Of a stretch of DNA of 11,309 nt, positions 1 to 6,170 are shown piece by piece (position 1 is the stretch's first letter; each line of letters begins with the position of its first letter). The DNA is from CBFGTJ01 sp965651815 (GTDB lineage: Bacteria; Actinomycetota; Acidimicrobiia; Acidimicrobiales; Microtrichaceae), in contig CBFGTJ010000101.1 of NCBI GenBank assembly GCA_965651815.1, positions 1 through 11,309 on the forward strand. Direction: 5' to 3'. The notes under the pieces were generated by a model, which worked only from the letters and a program-made list of their open reading frames with translations, did not search any database and had not been told where the DNA came from. A program made the translations under genes and the position numbers.

Positions 1-427
1 GCACGTCCGCGTCGGGGAACATCACCTTCAGCGGCACGAAGACGCCGTGGTCCCAGCCGCGCTCGGGGTCGAGCCGCGACTCGATGCCCGCACCGGTGAG
101 CAGGTCGTGCACCCTCGCCGCCACGCCCGGCTCGCCGGGCGCCGGGTAGGTCAGCTCGTAGGTGTGCGGGGGGAAGCCCCCGTAGTCGTAGATCAGCCCC
201 GGCGAGGCGCCGCTCCCGACGGTCACCACGGGCGCCTCCCAGTGGGCCGTGACGGCGAGGATCGCCGTGGGCCGGGAGGGCAGCGACGGGGCGATGCCCT
301 CGAGCGCGGCGCGCAGCTCGTCCCACGCGTCCGGCGGATCCCACTCCATGAAGAAGCAGGGGCCGCCGCCGTGGGTGATGTAGGTCGCCGGCATGCGGGT
401 CGCGTCGGCTCGGTTCTCCTCGGTCAT
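1..427 (-). CDS. DODA-type (class III) extradiol ring-cleavage dioxygenase, N-terminal part
   Basis: Reading the minus strand from an ATG at 427 gives 142 residues that run off the left edge. The family (4,5-DOPA dioxygenase/YgiD, LigB superfamily) opens catechol-type rings using a metal held by histidines. Visible family marks are ITHGGGPCFFMEW (residues 17-29, with the first histidine), AVTAHWE (about 57-63, second histidine), PGLIYDYGGFPPHTYELTYPAPG (about 74-96, of which GFPPHTYEL is the most typical part) and GWDHGVFVPL (about 124-133). Full family members are about 250-270 residues, so roughly half, including the later metal histidine, lies outside. A GGAGG sits 12 bases before the ATG, which supports this start over the ATG at residue 12. 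The gene is divergent from dps; the inverted repeat at 453-468 lies 25 bases before it. The true substrate cannot be told from sequence; the family call is firm. Confidence 0.9.
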   Translation of the reverse strand, partial: MTEENRADATRMPATYITHGGGPCFFMEWDPPDAWDELRAALEGIAPSLPSRPTAILAVTAHWEAPVVTVGSGASPGLIYDYGGFPPHTYELTYPAPGEPGVAARVHDLLTGAGIESRLDPERGWDHGVFVPLKVMFPDADV

Positions 428-452
428 GGCGAGCACGGTCCTCCGGGTGGGT

Positions 453-468
453 GGTTGACGTCTCAACC
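453..468. promoter_or_regulatory. Inverted repeat in the dioxygenase/dps divergent gap, possible operator
   Basis: Two 6-base arms, GGTTGA (453-458) and TCAACC (463-468), are exact inverted complements around a 4-base centre CGTC. The site lies 25 bases before the dioxygenase ATG and 26 bases before the putative -35 of dps. Its size fits a dimeric helix-turn-helix regulator (MarR-like sites often have this size), and its position favours control of the dioxygenase. No regulator gene is in view, and a 6-base arm can arise by chance, so the role is inferred only. Confidence 0.35.
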
Positions 469-493
469 CATCGGGTGGCCCGGGTGTTCCGGT

Positions 494-520
494 GTTTGCG
501 CGACACCCGTCCGGGGGTAG
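494..520 (+). promoter_or_regulatory. Candidate sigma-B/sigma-F-type promoter of dps
   Basis: GTTT at 494-497 and GGGTAG at 515-520 are 17 bases apart. This resembles the actinobacterial stress sigma pattern (GTTT, 15-17 bases, GGGTAT), with the last base off consensus. It would start transcription near 527, giving a leader of about 24 bases that contains the AAGGAG at 540-545. The match suits dps, a common stress-regulon member. No housekeeping -35/-10 pair was seen in the gap. Confidence 0.42.
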
Positions 521-550
521 TGCCGGGATCCCAGCGACCAAGGAGCCCCG

Positions 551-1105
551 ATGGCACGAACCACGACGAAGAAGTCACCGGCGCGCAAGGCGTCCACCAA
601 CTCGGGGAACGGGGCCCGCACGCGCGCCAAGGCGGGCACCCGGGTGCCGGAGATCAGCGGTGACGAGGCGAACCGCACGATCGAGCTGCTGCAGGGACGG
701 CTCGTCGCACTGCTCGACCTGCACCTCACCCTGAAGCACGCGCACTGGAACGTCACGGGACCGAACTTCATCGCCGTGCACGAGATGCTCGACCCGCAGG
801 TCGCGGCCGTGCGGTCGATGAGCGACGCGGTGGCGGAGCGCATCGCCACCTGCGGCGGCACCCCGAGGGGCACCCCCGGCGCGATCGTCGAGGGGCGTTC
901 CTGGAACGACTACGACATCGGCCGCGCCTCGACGACCGAGCACCTCCAGAAGCTCGACGAGGTGTACCAGGGTGTCTGCGACGACCACCGTTCCGCGATC
1001 GAGGACCTCGAGGAGCTCGACCCGGTCAGCGAGGACCTGCTCACGGGCCAGCTCGGCGAGCTCGAGCTGTTCGCCTGGTTCATCCGCTCGCACCTCGCCG
1101 GCTGA
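551..1105 (+). CDS. dps: Dps-family DNA-binding ferritin (starvation/oxidative stress protein)
   Basis: 184 residues. Dps dodecamers oxidise Fe(II) with peroxide, store the iron and often coat DNA. The Dps signature is clear: KHAHWNVTGPNFIAVHEMLD at residues 62-81. The five ferroxidase ligands are all present with Escherichia coli Dps spacing: H65, H77, D81, D92 and E96. The N-terminal tail (1-33) carries nine Lys/Arg (R3, K7, K8, R12, K13, R23, R25, K27, R31) and no acidic residue, followed by E34; such tails bind DNA in other Dps proteins, so DNA binding is a reasonable inference. The start is supported by AAGGAG five bases before the ATG. The gene stands alone, divergent from the dioxygenase, with a stress-type promoter candidate upstream and a strong GC hairpin 23 bases after its stop. 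Function is well supported; physiological trigger is inferred. Confidence 0.97.
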   Translation: MARTTTKKSPARKASTNSGNGARTRAKAGTRVPEISGDEANRTIELLQGRLVALLDLHLTLKHAHWNVTGPNFIAVHEMLDPQVAAVRSMSDAVAERIATCGGTPRGTPGAIVEGRSWNDYDIGRASTTEHLQKLDEVYQGVCDDHRSAIEDLEELDPVSEDLLTGQLGELELFAWFIRSHLAG

Positions 1106-1128
1106 GCCACACGACGATCTCACCGGGA

Positions 1129-1163
1129 CCGCGGCGGCAGGGCGGATGGGCCTGCCGCCGCGG
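1129..1163. terminator. 13-bp GC hairpin between convergent dps and GT-C-like gene
   Basis: Arms 1129-1141 (CCGCGGCGGCAGG) and 1151-1163 are perfect complements around a 9-base loop. There is no T-tract, as is common for high-GC actinobacterial terminators. It lies 23 bases past the dps stop and 53 bases past the minus-strand stop at 1217, so it could serve both genes. Confidence 0.7.
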
Positions 1164-1216
1164 GCGCGTCCCGAGCCGGGCCGGTCCCCCGGGAGCGACC
1201 GCCGCTCGCAGCGGTG

Positions 1217-2575
1217 TCACCAGGGCGAGCGGATCACCAGCTGCATCACGATGCCGAGGCCGAGCTGGACGCCGACCCAGGCGCGCCGCTCGCTGCGCGT
1301 CGGGAACACCGAGCAGGCGAGCAGCAGGAAGGGCACGGCGGGCAGCCAGATCCGCTCGACCTCGCCCTTCGACATGTTCGAGACGTTCGCCACCGCGATG
1401 CCGGCCAGCGCGCCGCCGACGAGCCACCACGCCGCACGGTGCCGCAGCCGGACGACGCCCGCGACCGCGGCCGGCCCCGCCACGGCGGCGATCACCGCGA
1501 CGTTCGCGAACACGAAGTAGCTGAACGGACGTTCCGACGCCACCCCCGCGCGGTAGTGGTCCCGGGTGGCGAGGAAGCCGTCGACCCAGTTGAACCCGGC
1601 CGCGGCGAACAGCACCGGGATGACCGCGAACCCGGCGACGGCCCACGCGAGCACCCCTGAGCGGCGCCGCAGCACGGCCATCGCAGCGAGCGCCCACAAC
1701 GGCCCGAGCAGCAGCATCGAGCCGTAGGACAGCGACAGCGAGGCGCCGGCCAGCACCCCGGCACCGACGGCCGCGACACGAGCGGCGCTCCCCTCGCTGG
1801 TGACGGCGACGGCGCCGAGCGCGACCGCCCACGCGGCGACGCCCATGAACATCGCGTCGGGGGACGTGGCGATCCAGATCGCCGCGGGCGCGAGCCCGAC
1901 GAACGGCGCGGCCCGGCGTGCCGCCGCCCGTCCCGCGACGCGGTCCATGGCGATGAGCGCGGCGGGGGTCGCCGACGCGGCGACCGTGAGGAAGGTGGCG
2001 GTGAGCACGTCGCTGCGCCCGCCGCCCAGCCGGTCGACGAGCCAGTGCGCGAGGACCGCTCCGGGCGGGTGCGCGGCGACGTGGGTGGGCACGTCGTGGA
2101 TCCGCTCCACGAAGTGCGCGAGGAAGTCGGCGGGGGAGTCGATGGACCGCGCCACCCCGAGGTACGCGAGGTCGTGGGCGAGGATCTCGTACAGCGAGTC
2201 CCAGCCGGTGGTCAGCTGCAGCACCGAGGGCCACACCAGTGCCCACGCCCAGGCGCCCAGCAGCACGTGCCGCCACGCCATCCGCTCCACCGCGGGCACC
2301 CACCACCTCACGGCCACCACCGCCAGGGCGGCCGCGACGAGCAGCATCGGCGACCAGTGCACGCCCCACCTGGCCGTGAACGGCGAGGCGACCATCTGGA
2401 TGCCCACCCCCGCGCGCTGCAGGGCCTGGCCCCACAGGATGGCCACGACCATCAGCGCGGCGGCGCACGCGACCGCGACGTAGCCGTGGCGCGCGGGCCC
2501 GGTGGAGGGGGCCGCCGGGACGGCCTCCTCCAGGACGTCGGCGTCGTCGGTCGGGGTCGCCGGGCGGTCAGCCAC
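1217..2575 (-). CDS. Polytopic membrane protein, GT-C-like glycosyltransferase (methylthioxylose-transferase-like?)
   Basis: 452 residues. After a polar N-terminal stretch (1-30) comes a series of hydrophobic segments (about 31-52, 75-92, 102-122, 190-210, 225-255, 265-300, 308-327, 355-375, 382-397, 411-422 and 434-448). GT-C enzymes move sugars from polyprenyl-phosphate donors onto envelope glycans on the outer face of the membrane. A long loop after the early helices carries acidic residues and THVAAHPPGA (164-173); a late loop has NMSKGEVERIWLP (400-412) directly before a helix. From memory, this late motif resembles the mycobacterial Rv0541c/MtxT group, so a lipoarabinomannan-like modification is possible but unproven. 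The start is GTG with no close Shine-Dalgarno sequence; a GGAGG lies about 18 bases upstream. It follows the repeat protein after 72 bases on the same strand and may be cotranscribed. Membrane topology is firm; enzyme class is moderate. Confidence 0.72.
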   Translation of the reverse strand: MADRPATPTDDADVLEEAVPAAPSTGPARHGYVAVACAAALMVVAILWGQALQRAGVGIQMVASPFTARWGVHWSPMLLVAAALAVVAVRWWVPAVERMAWRHVLLGAWAWALVWPSVLQLTTGWDSLYEILAHDLAYLGVARSIDSPADFLAHFVERIHDVPTHVAAHPPGAVLAHWLVDRLGGGRSDVLTATFLTVAASATPAALIAMDRVAGRAAARRAAPFVGLAPAAIWIATSPDAMFMGVAAWAVALGAVAVTSEGSAARVAAVGAGVLAGASLSLSYGSMLLLGPLWALAAMAVLRRRSGVLAWAVAGFAVIPVLFAAAGFNWVDGFLATRDHYRAGVASERPFSYFVFANVAVIAAVAGPAAVAGVVRLRHRAAWWLVGGALAGIAVANVSNMSKGEVERIWLPAVPFLLLACSVFPTRSERRAWVGVQLGLGIVMQLVIRSPW

Positions 2576-2647
2576 CGGCGGCCCCGAGGGTCCCCTCCAT
2601 CACTGCCACCATGGCACGACAGGTGGCGGGCGGGGCGGAGCTCGGGG

Positions 2648-3256
2648 CTACTTCACCAGCCGGGTGCACTGGCCCTCGGCGTCGCCGTTGACCGTGTTCG
2701 CACCACCGACGGGGGCCGGTACGTTCGACTCGCACTGCAGGTCCCCGTCGACGCGGTTGCTGCGGAGCCGCACGCCACCGCGGTTGGAGGAGACCTGGAT
2801 GTTGCCGAACACCCGGTTCCGGTCGGCGAGCACACCCAGTCGGTTCGACTCGTACTGGATGTCGCCGTCGACCGTGGTGTCCTGGACGTTCGCCCCGCCG
2901 CCGTCCTCGACCTGGATGTTGCCGCCGACGAAGGACCGCTGCCGCACGTTCACGGAGTAGGCGTTCTCGCCCTGGACGTTGCCGTCCACGACGACGCCGT
3001 AGGCGCGCAGGGTGGCGTTCGTGCCGACCTCGACGTTCCCGTCGACCCGGGTGCCCGACAGGTGGCAGGTGGCGCCGGAGGGGACGATCACGTTGCCGCC
3101 GATCGACTCGCCGCCGATCGTGCCCCGACAGGTCCGGTCCTGCGCCCCGGCGGTGGGGGAGAAGGCCGTGAAGGCCAGGAGGGCGCCGGCCGCAGCCACG
3201 GTGCCGACGGTCGCCTTGCGGACGCGGTGGTGCGCGGTGAGCTCTGCTCGATCCAT
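2648..3256 (-). CDS. Secreted beta-helix-like repeat protein of unknown function
   Basis: 202 residues. Residues 1-39 form a signal peptide: basic start (R11, R13, K14), hydrophobic core 17-32, and TAGA before a likely cut near 38/39. The mature part is a tandem array with a period of 19-20 residues, each unit centred on V-D-G-N/D-hydrophobic-Q/E: GGNVIV (53), VDGNVEV (71), VDGNVQG (90), VGGNIQV (110), VDGDIQY (129), VFGNIQV (149), VDGDLQC (169) and VNGDAEG (189). Such regular short periods fit a right-handed beta-solenoid with about eight turns. Cysteines sit near both ends (C43, C64, C175, C197), so disulfides could cap the helix. Similar secreted proteins occur in Streptomyces and relatives, but I know no assigned role. 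A GAGAGGA lies about 10 bases before the ATG. It could act as a wall or surface filament protein; that is speculation. Confidence 0.85.
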   Translation of the reverse strand: MDRAELTAHHRVRKATVGTVAAAGALLAFTAFSPTAGAQDRTCRGTIGGESIGGNVIVPSGATCHLSGTRVDGNVEVGTNATLRAYGVVVDGNVQGENAYSVNVRQRSFVGGNIQVEDGGGANVQDTTVDGDIQYESNRLGVLADRNRVFGNIQVSSNRGGVRLRSNRVDGDLQCESNVPAPVGGANTVNGDAEGQCTRLVK

Positions 3257-3404
3257 GGGGTCCCGTCCTCTCGTGCTCGGAGTCCCGAGGACGCGGTCCC
3301 TACCCCGACACCCGGCGACCTACCTCGACTCGGGGGGGACGGCAGCGCCACCGTGGGCGCCGACCACCAGTGCTTCGTGGGGGCCGCCGTGACAGGCTGC
3401 TCGC

Positions 3405-4289
3405 ATGCAGGTCCACCTCGTCGACGGCACCTACGAGCTGTTCCGCTACTTCTACTCACCGGGCGGAGGCCACGAGAACGCCGCGGGCGAGCAGGTCGGC
3501 GCCGTGCGCGGCGTGATGCGCTCGCTCGCGACGATGCTCGACGACGGCGCGACGCACCTCGGGGTGGCGACGGACCACGTCATCGAGTCGTTCCGCAACG
3601 ACCTCTGGCCCGGCTACAAGACCGGCGAGGGCGTCGACCCGCTCCTCCTCGCGCAGTTCCCGTGGCTCGAGGACGCGGTGCGCGCCATGGGCATCACCGT
3701 GTGGGCCATGGTCGAGCTCGAGGCGGACGACGCGCTCGGGGCCGCGGCCGCCGTCGCCGCGGCGGACGAGCGGGTGGAGCGGGTGGTCATCTGCACCCCC
3801 GACAAGGACCTGGCGCAGTGCGTCGGCGACAAGGTCGTCCAGTTCGACCGCCGCGCCGGCACGGTGCGCGACGCGGACGGGGTGCTCGAGAAGTACGGGG
3901 TCCCGCCCGAGTCGATCCCCGACTGGCTCGCGCTCGTCGGTGACTCGGCCGACGGCTTCCCCGGCCTCGCCGGCTGGGGCGCGAAGACCGCGGCCGCGGT
4001 GCTGCGCCGCTACGGCCACCTCGAGCACATCCCGGACGCACCCGGGCAGTGGGACGTCCCCGGGGTCCGTGGCGTCGCCAAGCTCGCGGCGACCCTCGCC
4101 GCCGAGCGGGAGCTCGCGATGCTCTTCCGCGACCTCGCGACGCTGCGCACCGACGCGGACGTGGGCTCGGTCGACGACTGGGCCTGGCACGGGCCGACGC
4201 CCGCGCTCGCCGAGTGGTGCGAGCGCGTCGACGCGCCCGACGTCGCGGCGAAGCTCGACCGCATCGTGCGGGCACGCTCGCGCACCTGA
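3405..4289 (+). CDS. Standalone 5'-3' exonuclease / flap endonuclease (PolA N-terminal-like)
   Basis: 294 residues. The fold is that of the 5'-nuclease domain of DNA polymerase I, which removes 5' flaps and RNA primers with two metal ions. Visible metal-site and DNA-binding marks in order: VHLVDG (D7), FRNDLWPGYKTGEG (63-76; the helical-arch basic residues R64, Y71, K72), ELEADDALG (104-112; E106, D108, D109), CTPDKDLAQ (130-138; D133, D135), and the helix-hairpin-helix with GDSADGFPGLAGWGAKTAA (179-197; D180, D183). The usual DGxxxxFR start of the second block is altered to VATDH (54-58). No polymerase or proofreading domain follows; the protein ends after a short C-terminal region, the normal size for standalone forms. 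No clear Shine-Dalgarno sequence precedes the ATG. It is divergent from the repeat protein across 148 bases. Likely a supplementary repair or primer-removal nuclease beside chromosomal PolA. Confidence 0.93.
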   Translation: MQVHLVDGTYELFRYFYSPGGGHENAAGEQVGAVRGVMRSLATMLDDGATHLGVATDHVIESFRNDLWPGYKTGEGVDPLLLAQFPWLEDAVRAMGITVWAMVELEADDALGAAAAVAAADERVERVVICTPDKDLAQCVGDKVVQFDRRAGTVRDADGVLEKYGVPPESIPDWLALVGDSADGFPGLAGWGAKTAAAVLRRYGHLEHIPDAPGQWDVPGVRGVAKLAATLAAERELAMLFRDLATLRTDADVGSVDDWAWHGPTPALAEWCERVDAPDVAAKLDRIVRARSRT

Positions 4290-4348
4290 ACCCGGTCCCG
4301 AACGGAGCACGCAGCCGGCCCGCGTCGGCGTCGCGGTGGCGCGGCGTG

Positions 4349-4375
4349 GTTTGGTCCCCACCGCGCGGCGGGCAT
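4349..4375 (+). promoter_or_regulatory. Candidate sigma-B/sigma-F-type promoter of the 48-residue membrane protein gene
   Basis: GTTT at 4349-4352 and GGGCAT at 4370-4375 are 17 bases apart, the same spacing as in the element before dps. Transcription would begin near 4382, about 40 bases before the GTG start. Caveat: an 8-base inverted repeat (4332-4339 with 4358-4365) overlaps the element and might instead be a weak terminator of the exonuclease gene. Confidence 0.4.
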
Positions 4376-4422
4376 TGGGGCCCCACACACGCCACACGGC
4401 GTCAGCACAAGGAGCCACAGTC

Positions 4423-4569
4423 GTGACCATCGGAGCCGCACTTGCAGTGGTGATCGTCGGAGTCCTGATCGCCGCCTTCGCCAACTCCACCATCGGGATC
4501 ATCGTCGCCGCCATCGGCGTCGTCGGACTGATCCTCGCGTTGATGAGCGGGTCCCGCGCTCGACTCTGA
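4423..4569 (+). CDS. Small two-helix membrane protein of unknown function (48 residues)
   Basis: Starting at GTG, this encodes 48 residues, almost all hydrophobic. Two membrane segments are visible: about 3-19 (GAALAVVIVGVLIAAF region) and about 23-41, joined by a short polar turn with N-S-T. The tail GSRARL is basic, so by the positive-inside rule both ends likely face the cytoplasm. An AAGGAG at 4409-4414 lies eight bases before the GTG, an excellent fit; the same frame stays open far upstream inside the exonuclease gene, so the gene is easily missed. A stress-type promoter candidate (4349-4375) and a 12-bp hairpin (4639-4671) make it look like its own transcription unit. The frame uses mostly G/C third bases. 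I do not recognise a characterised family; short membrane proteins of this kind often modulate a partner or respond to envelope stress. Confidence 0.78.
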   Translation: MTIGAALAVVIVGVLIAAFANSTIGIIVAAIGVVGLILALMSGSRARL

Positions 4570-4616
4570 CGCCCAGGTCGCGAGGCCGCACGGCCCGGCA
4601 CCACCGATCCCAGGAG

Positions 4617-4633
4617 GGTCCCGTACCGGGACC
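4617..4633. repeat. Small 7-bp hairpin after the 48-residue gene
   Basis: GGTCCCG (4617-4623) and CGGGACC (4627-4633) are perfect inverted complements with a 3-base loop. It lies just before the larger hairpin at 4639-4671 and may be the first of two tandem terminator stems. Confidence 0.4.
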
Positions 4634-4638
4634 GCCGA

Positions 4639-4671
4639 ACGACCCGCTCCTTCCCCCCGGGAGCGGGTCGT
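4639..4671 (+). terminator. 12-bp hairpin terminator of the small membrane protein gene
   Basis: Arms 4639-4650 (A then CGACCCGCTCC) and 4660-4671 pair perfectly around a 9-base loop (TTCCCCCCG). No T-tract follows. It lies 69 bases past the stop at 4569 and upstream of the palindrome and next gene, so it probably separates the two transcription units. Confidence 0.65.
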
Positions 4672-4701
4672 CCGCGTCCCGGCCGGTGCGCGCGACGCGC
4701 T

Positions 4702-4733
4702 CGGATGAGCGATCGCTCATCCGGCGCTCATCC
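4702..4733. promoter_or_regulatory. 22-bp perfect palindrome plus an extra half-site, probable operator
   Basis: Bases 4702-4723 read identically on both strands; the core is ATGAGCGATCGCTCAT (4705-4720). A further copy of the right half, GCTCATCC, follows at 4726-4733, exactly 11 bases (one helix turn) after the copy at 4715-4722. The layout fits a TetR-type dimer site with a third half-site, 32 bases before the GTG of the kinase-like gene. As RNA it could also fold into a 9-bp stem with a GATC loop, so a terminator role is a weaker alternative. No regulator gene is nearby. Confidence 0.6.
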
Positions 4734-4764
4734 CGCACACATCCTCGGACCCCAAGCTCGGTGC

Positions 4765-6000
4765 GTGACCACGATCACCGATCCACTCGCCGAGGACCCC
4801 GGGCTGCCGGCCGTCGCGGTGCTGCTGGGCGGGGAGGCCGCCGACGTGCTCGCCGCCGCCCTCGCACCGTCGGGAGCCGAGCTGCGCTCCGCTGAGCCCA
4901 TCGACATCTCGTGGTGGCCGGGCGACTCGATCACCGTCGCCTACTCCGCCGAGGTCGCCGCGCCCGACGGCACGCGGTCGTGGGAGACGCTGGTCGCGGC
5001 GGCCGGGGACTCGGTGCCCGAGGGTGCGCTGCTCCTCGACGGCGGCCCCGCCGGCACCGTGGGCGTGTGGCGCGCGCCGTTCGACCCGGCCCTGCCCGGG
5101 TTCGCACCCGCGCTGGACCCCCGGGTGCTTGCGGCGCTGCTCGCCGACCTCGGCGTCGCCGCCGACCCCCGCAGCCTGTCCACCCGCGTGCGGTCCTACC
5201 GACCCGGACGTCGCGCTGTGATCGAGGTCAGCGGAACGGCGGGCCGCATCTTCTGCAAGGTGGTGCGACCGCACAAGGCGGAGGGCATCCACCGCCGGCA
5301 CCGCCACCTCCGACCGCACCTCGAGGTACCGACGTCGCACGGCTTCTCGGCCGAGCACGGGGTGGTGGTGCTCGAGGCGCTCCCCGGCGACACCCTGCGG
5401 GACCTGTTCGCCACCGACGACGACCGACCCGACCCCGCCCAGGTGGTCGCGCTGCTCGACGCGCTCCCCGAGCCGTTCGACGGCGCGACCGCGTGGGGCT
5501 GGCGTGCCGCGGAGCTCGGCGGCATCGTCGCCGCGTCCGTCCCCGAGCTGTCGGCCAGGGTCGGTGAGCTGGTCGACCGCCTGGAGCGGGCCGAGGCCGC
5601 CCTCGATCCCGTCGAGCACCCGGCCGTGCCCGTGCACGGTGACCTGCACGACGCGCAGCTGTTGGTCCAGGACGGCCGGGTCACCGGCATGCTGGACATC
5701 GACACCCACGCGTCCGGCCGTCGCCTCGACGACCTCGCGACGATGGTCGGCCACCTCTCGACCCTGGCGATGGCCGTGCCCCACGGCGAGGCCGTGCGCA
5801 CCTACGCACGCTCCGCGCTGGGCCTCTTCGACCGGACCACGGACCCCGTCGCGCTCCGTCGTGCGGTGGCAGCGGTCGTGCTGGGACTCGCCACCGGCCC
5901 GTTCCGGGTGGTCGAGGACGACTGGCGCGCCGGCACCGAGGCCCGCATCGAGCTCGCCGAGATGTGGCTCGACAGCGCCGACGAGCTCGACGCCGGGTGA
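4765..6000 (+). CDS. Aminoglycoside phosphotransferase (APH)-fold kinase-like protein
   Basis: 411 residues from GTG. APH-fold proteins phosphorylate small molecules such as antibiotics, choline or sugars. Residues 1-130 form an N-terminal region not typical of short APHs. Then come RVRSYRPGRRAVIEV (141-155) and RIFCKVVRP (161-169; K165 the probable ATP lysine), the hinge region VVVLEALPGDTLRDLF (200-215), the catalytic loop VHGDLHDAQLL (290-300; H291, D293), and the metal-binding GMLDIDTHASGRRLDDLA (308-325; D311, D313). The metal-binding Asn of the usual HGDxHxxN is Gln298 here; I recall other actinobacterial homologues with Gln, so it may still be active. An ATG at 4705 is in frame, but it lies inside the palindrome, has no Shine-Dalgarno, and its codons have mixed third bases unlike the gene, so I prefer GTG 4765. 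The substrate is unknown; resistance should not be assumed. Confidence 0.85.
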   Translation: MTTITDPLAEDPGLPAVAVLLGGEAADVLAAALAPSGAELRSAEPIDISWWPGDSITVAYSAEVAAPDGTRSWETLVAAAGDSVPEGALLLDGGPAGTVGVWRAPFDPALPGFAPALDPRVLAALLADLGVAADPRSLSTRVRSYRPGRRAVIEVSGTAGRIFCKVVRPHKAEGIHRRHRHLRPHLEVPTSHGFSAEHGVVVLEALPGDTLRDLFATDDDRPDPAQVVALLDALPEPFDGATAWGWRAAELGGIVAASVPELSARVGELVDRLERAEAALDPVEHPAVPVHGDLHDAQLLVQDGRVTGMLDIDTHASGRRLDDLATMVGHLSTLAMAVPHGEAVRTYARSALGLFDRTTDPVALRRAVAAVVLGLATGPFRVVEDDWRAGTEARIELAEMWLDSADELDAG

Positions 6001-6044
6001 GCCCCCACACCCGGTGAGGTCCCAGCCGGGAGAGGCCTGCGCCA

Positions 6045-6068
6045 GATGAGCGAAGTCTCACATCCGGC
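6045..6068. promoter_or_regulatory. Diverged second copy of the 4702-4733 palindrome
   Basis: GATGAGCGA (6045-6053), then CTCA (6057-6060) and TCCGGC (6063-6068) repeat the order found at 4704-4727, with a changed 3-base centre and a 2-base insertion that weaken the symmetry. It lies 102 bases before the next ATG and 44 bases past the kinase-like gene, so the same factor could act on the low-complexity gene. It could also be chance or a decayed site. Confidence 0.35.
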
Positions 6069-6170
6069 TCAGGGGTCGCTCAGCCCCGGATCCGATCGTG
6101 TGGTCGTCGAAGCAACCGAGGCCGAACCGAGCCCCCCGACACGGCGGCCCCATCCACGGAGGAGAACCAG

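Noticed and set aside
3300..3305. GGGTAG on the minus strand before the repeat protein gene, resembling a sigma-B/F -10
   Set aside because: No GTTT-like -35 is found 15-17 bases upstream, unlike the two elements reported.
2045..3943. Long plus-strand open frame crossing the membrane protein, repeat protein and exonuclease genes
   Set aside because: It overlaps three well-supported genes and shows no domain; it is a high-GC shadow.
4705..4764. In-frame ATG start that would add 20 residues to the APH-fold protein
   Set aside because: It lies inside the perfect palindrome, has no Shine-Dalgarno sequence, and the added codons have mixed third bases unlike the G/C-ending codons of the gene.
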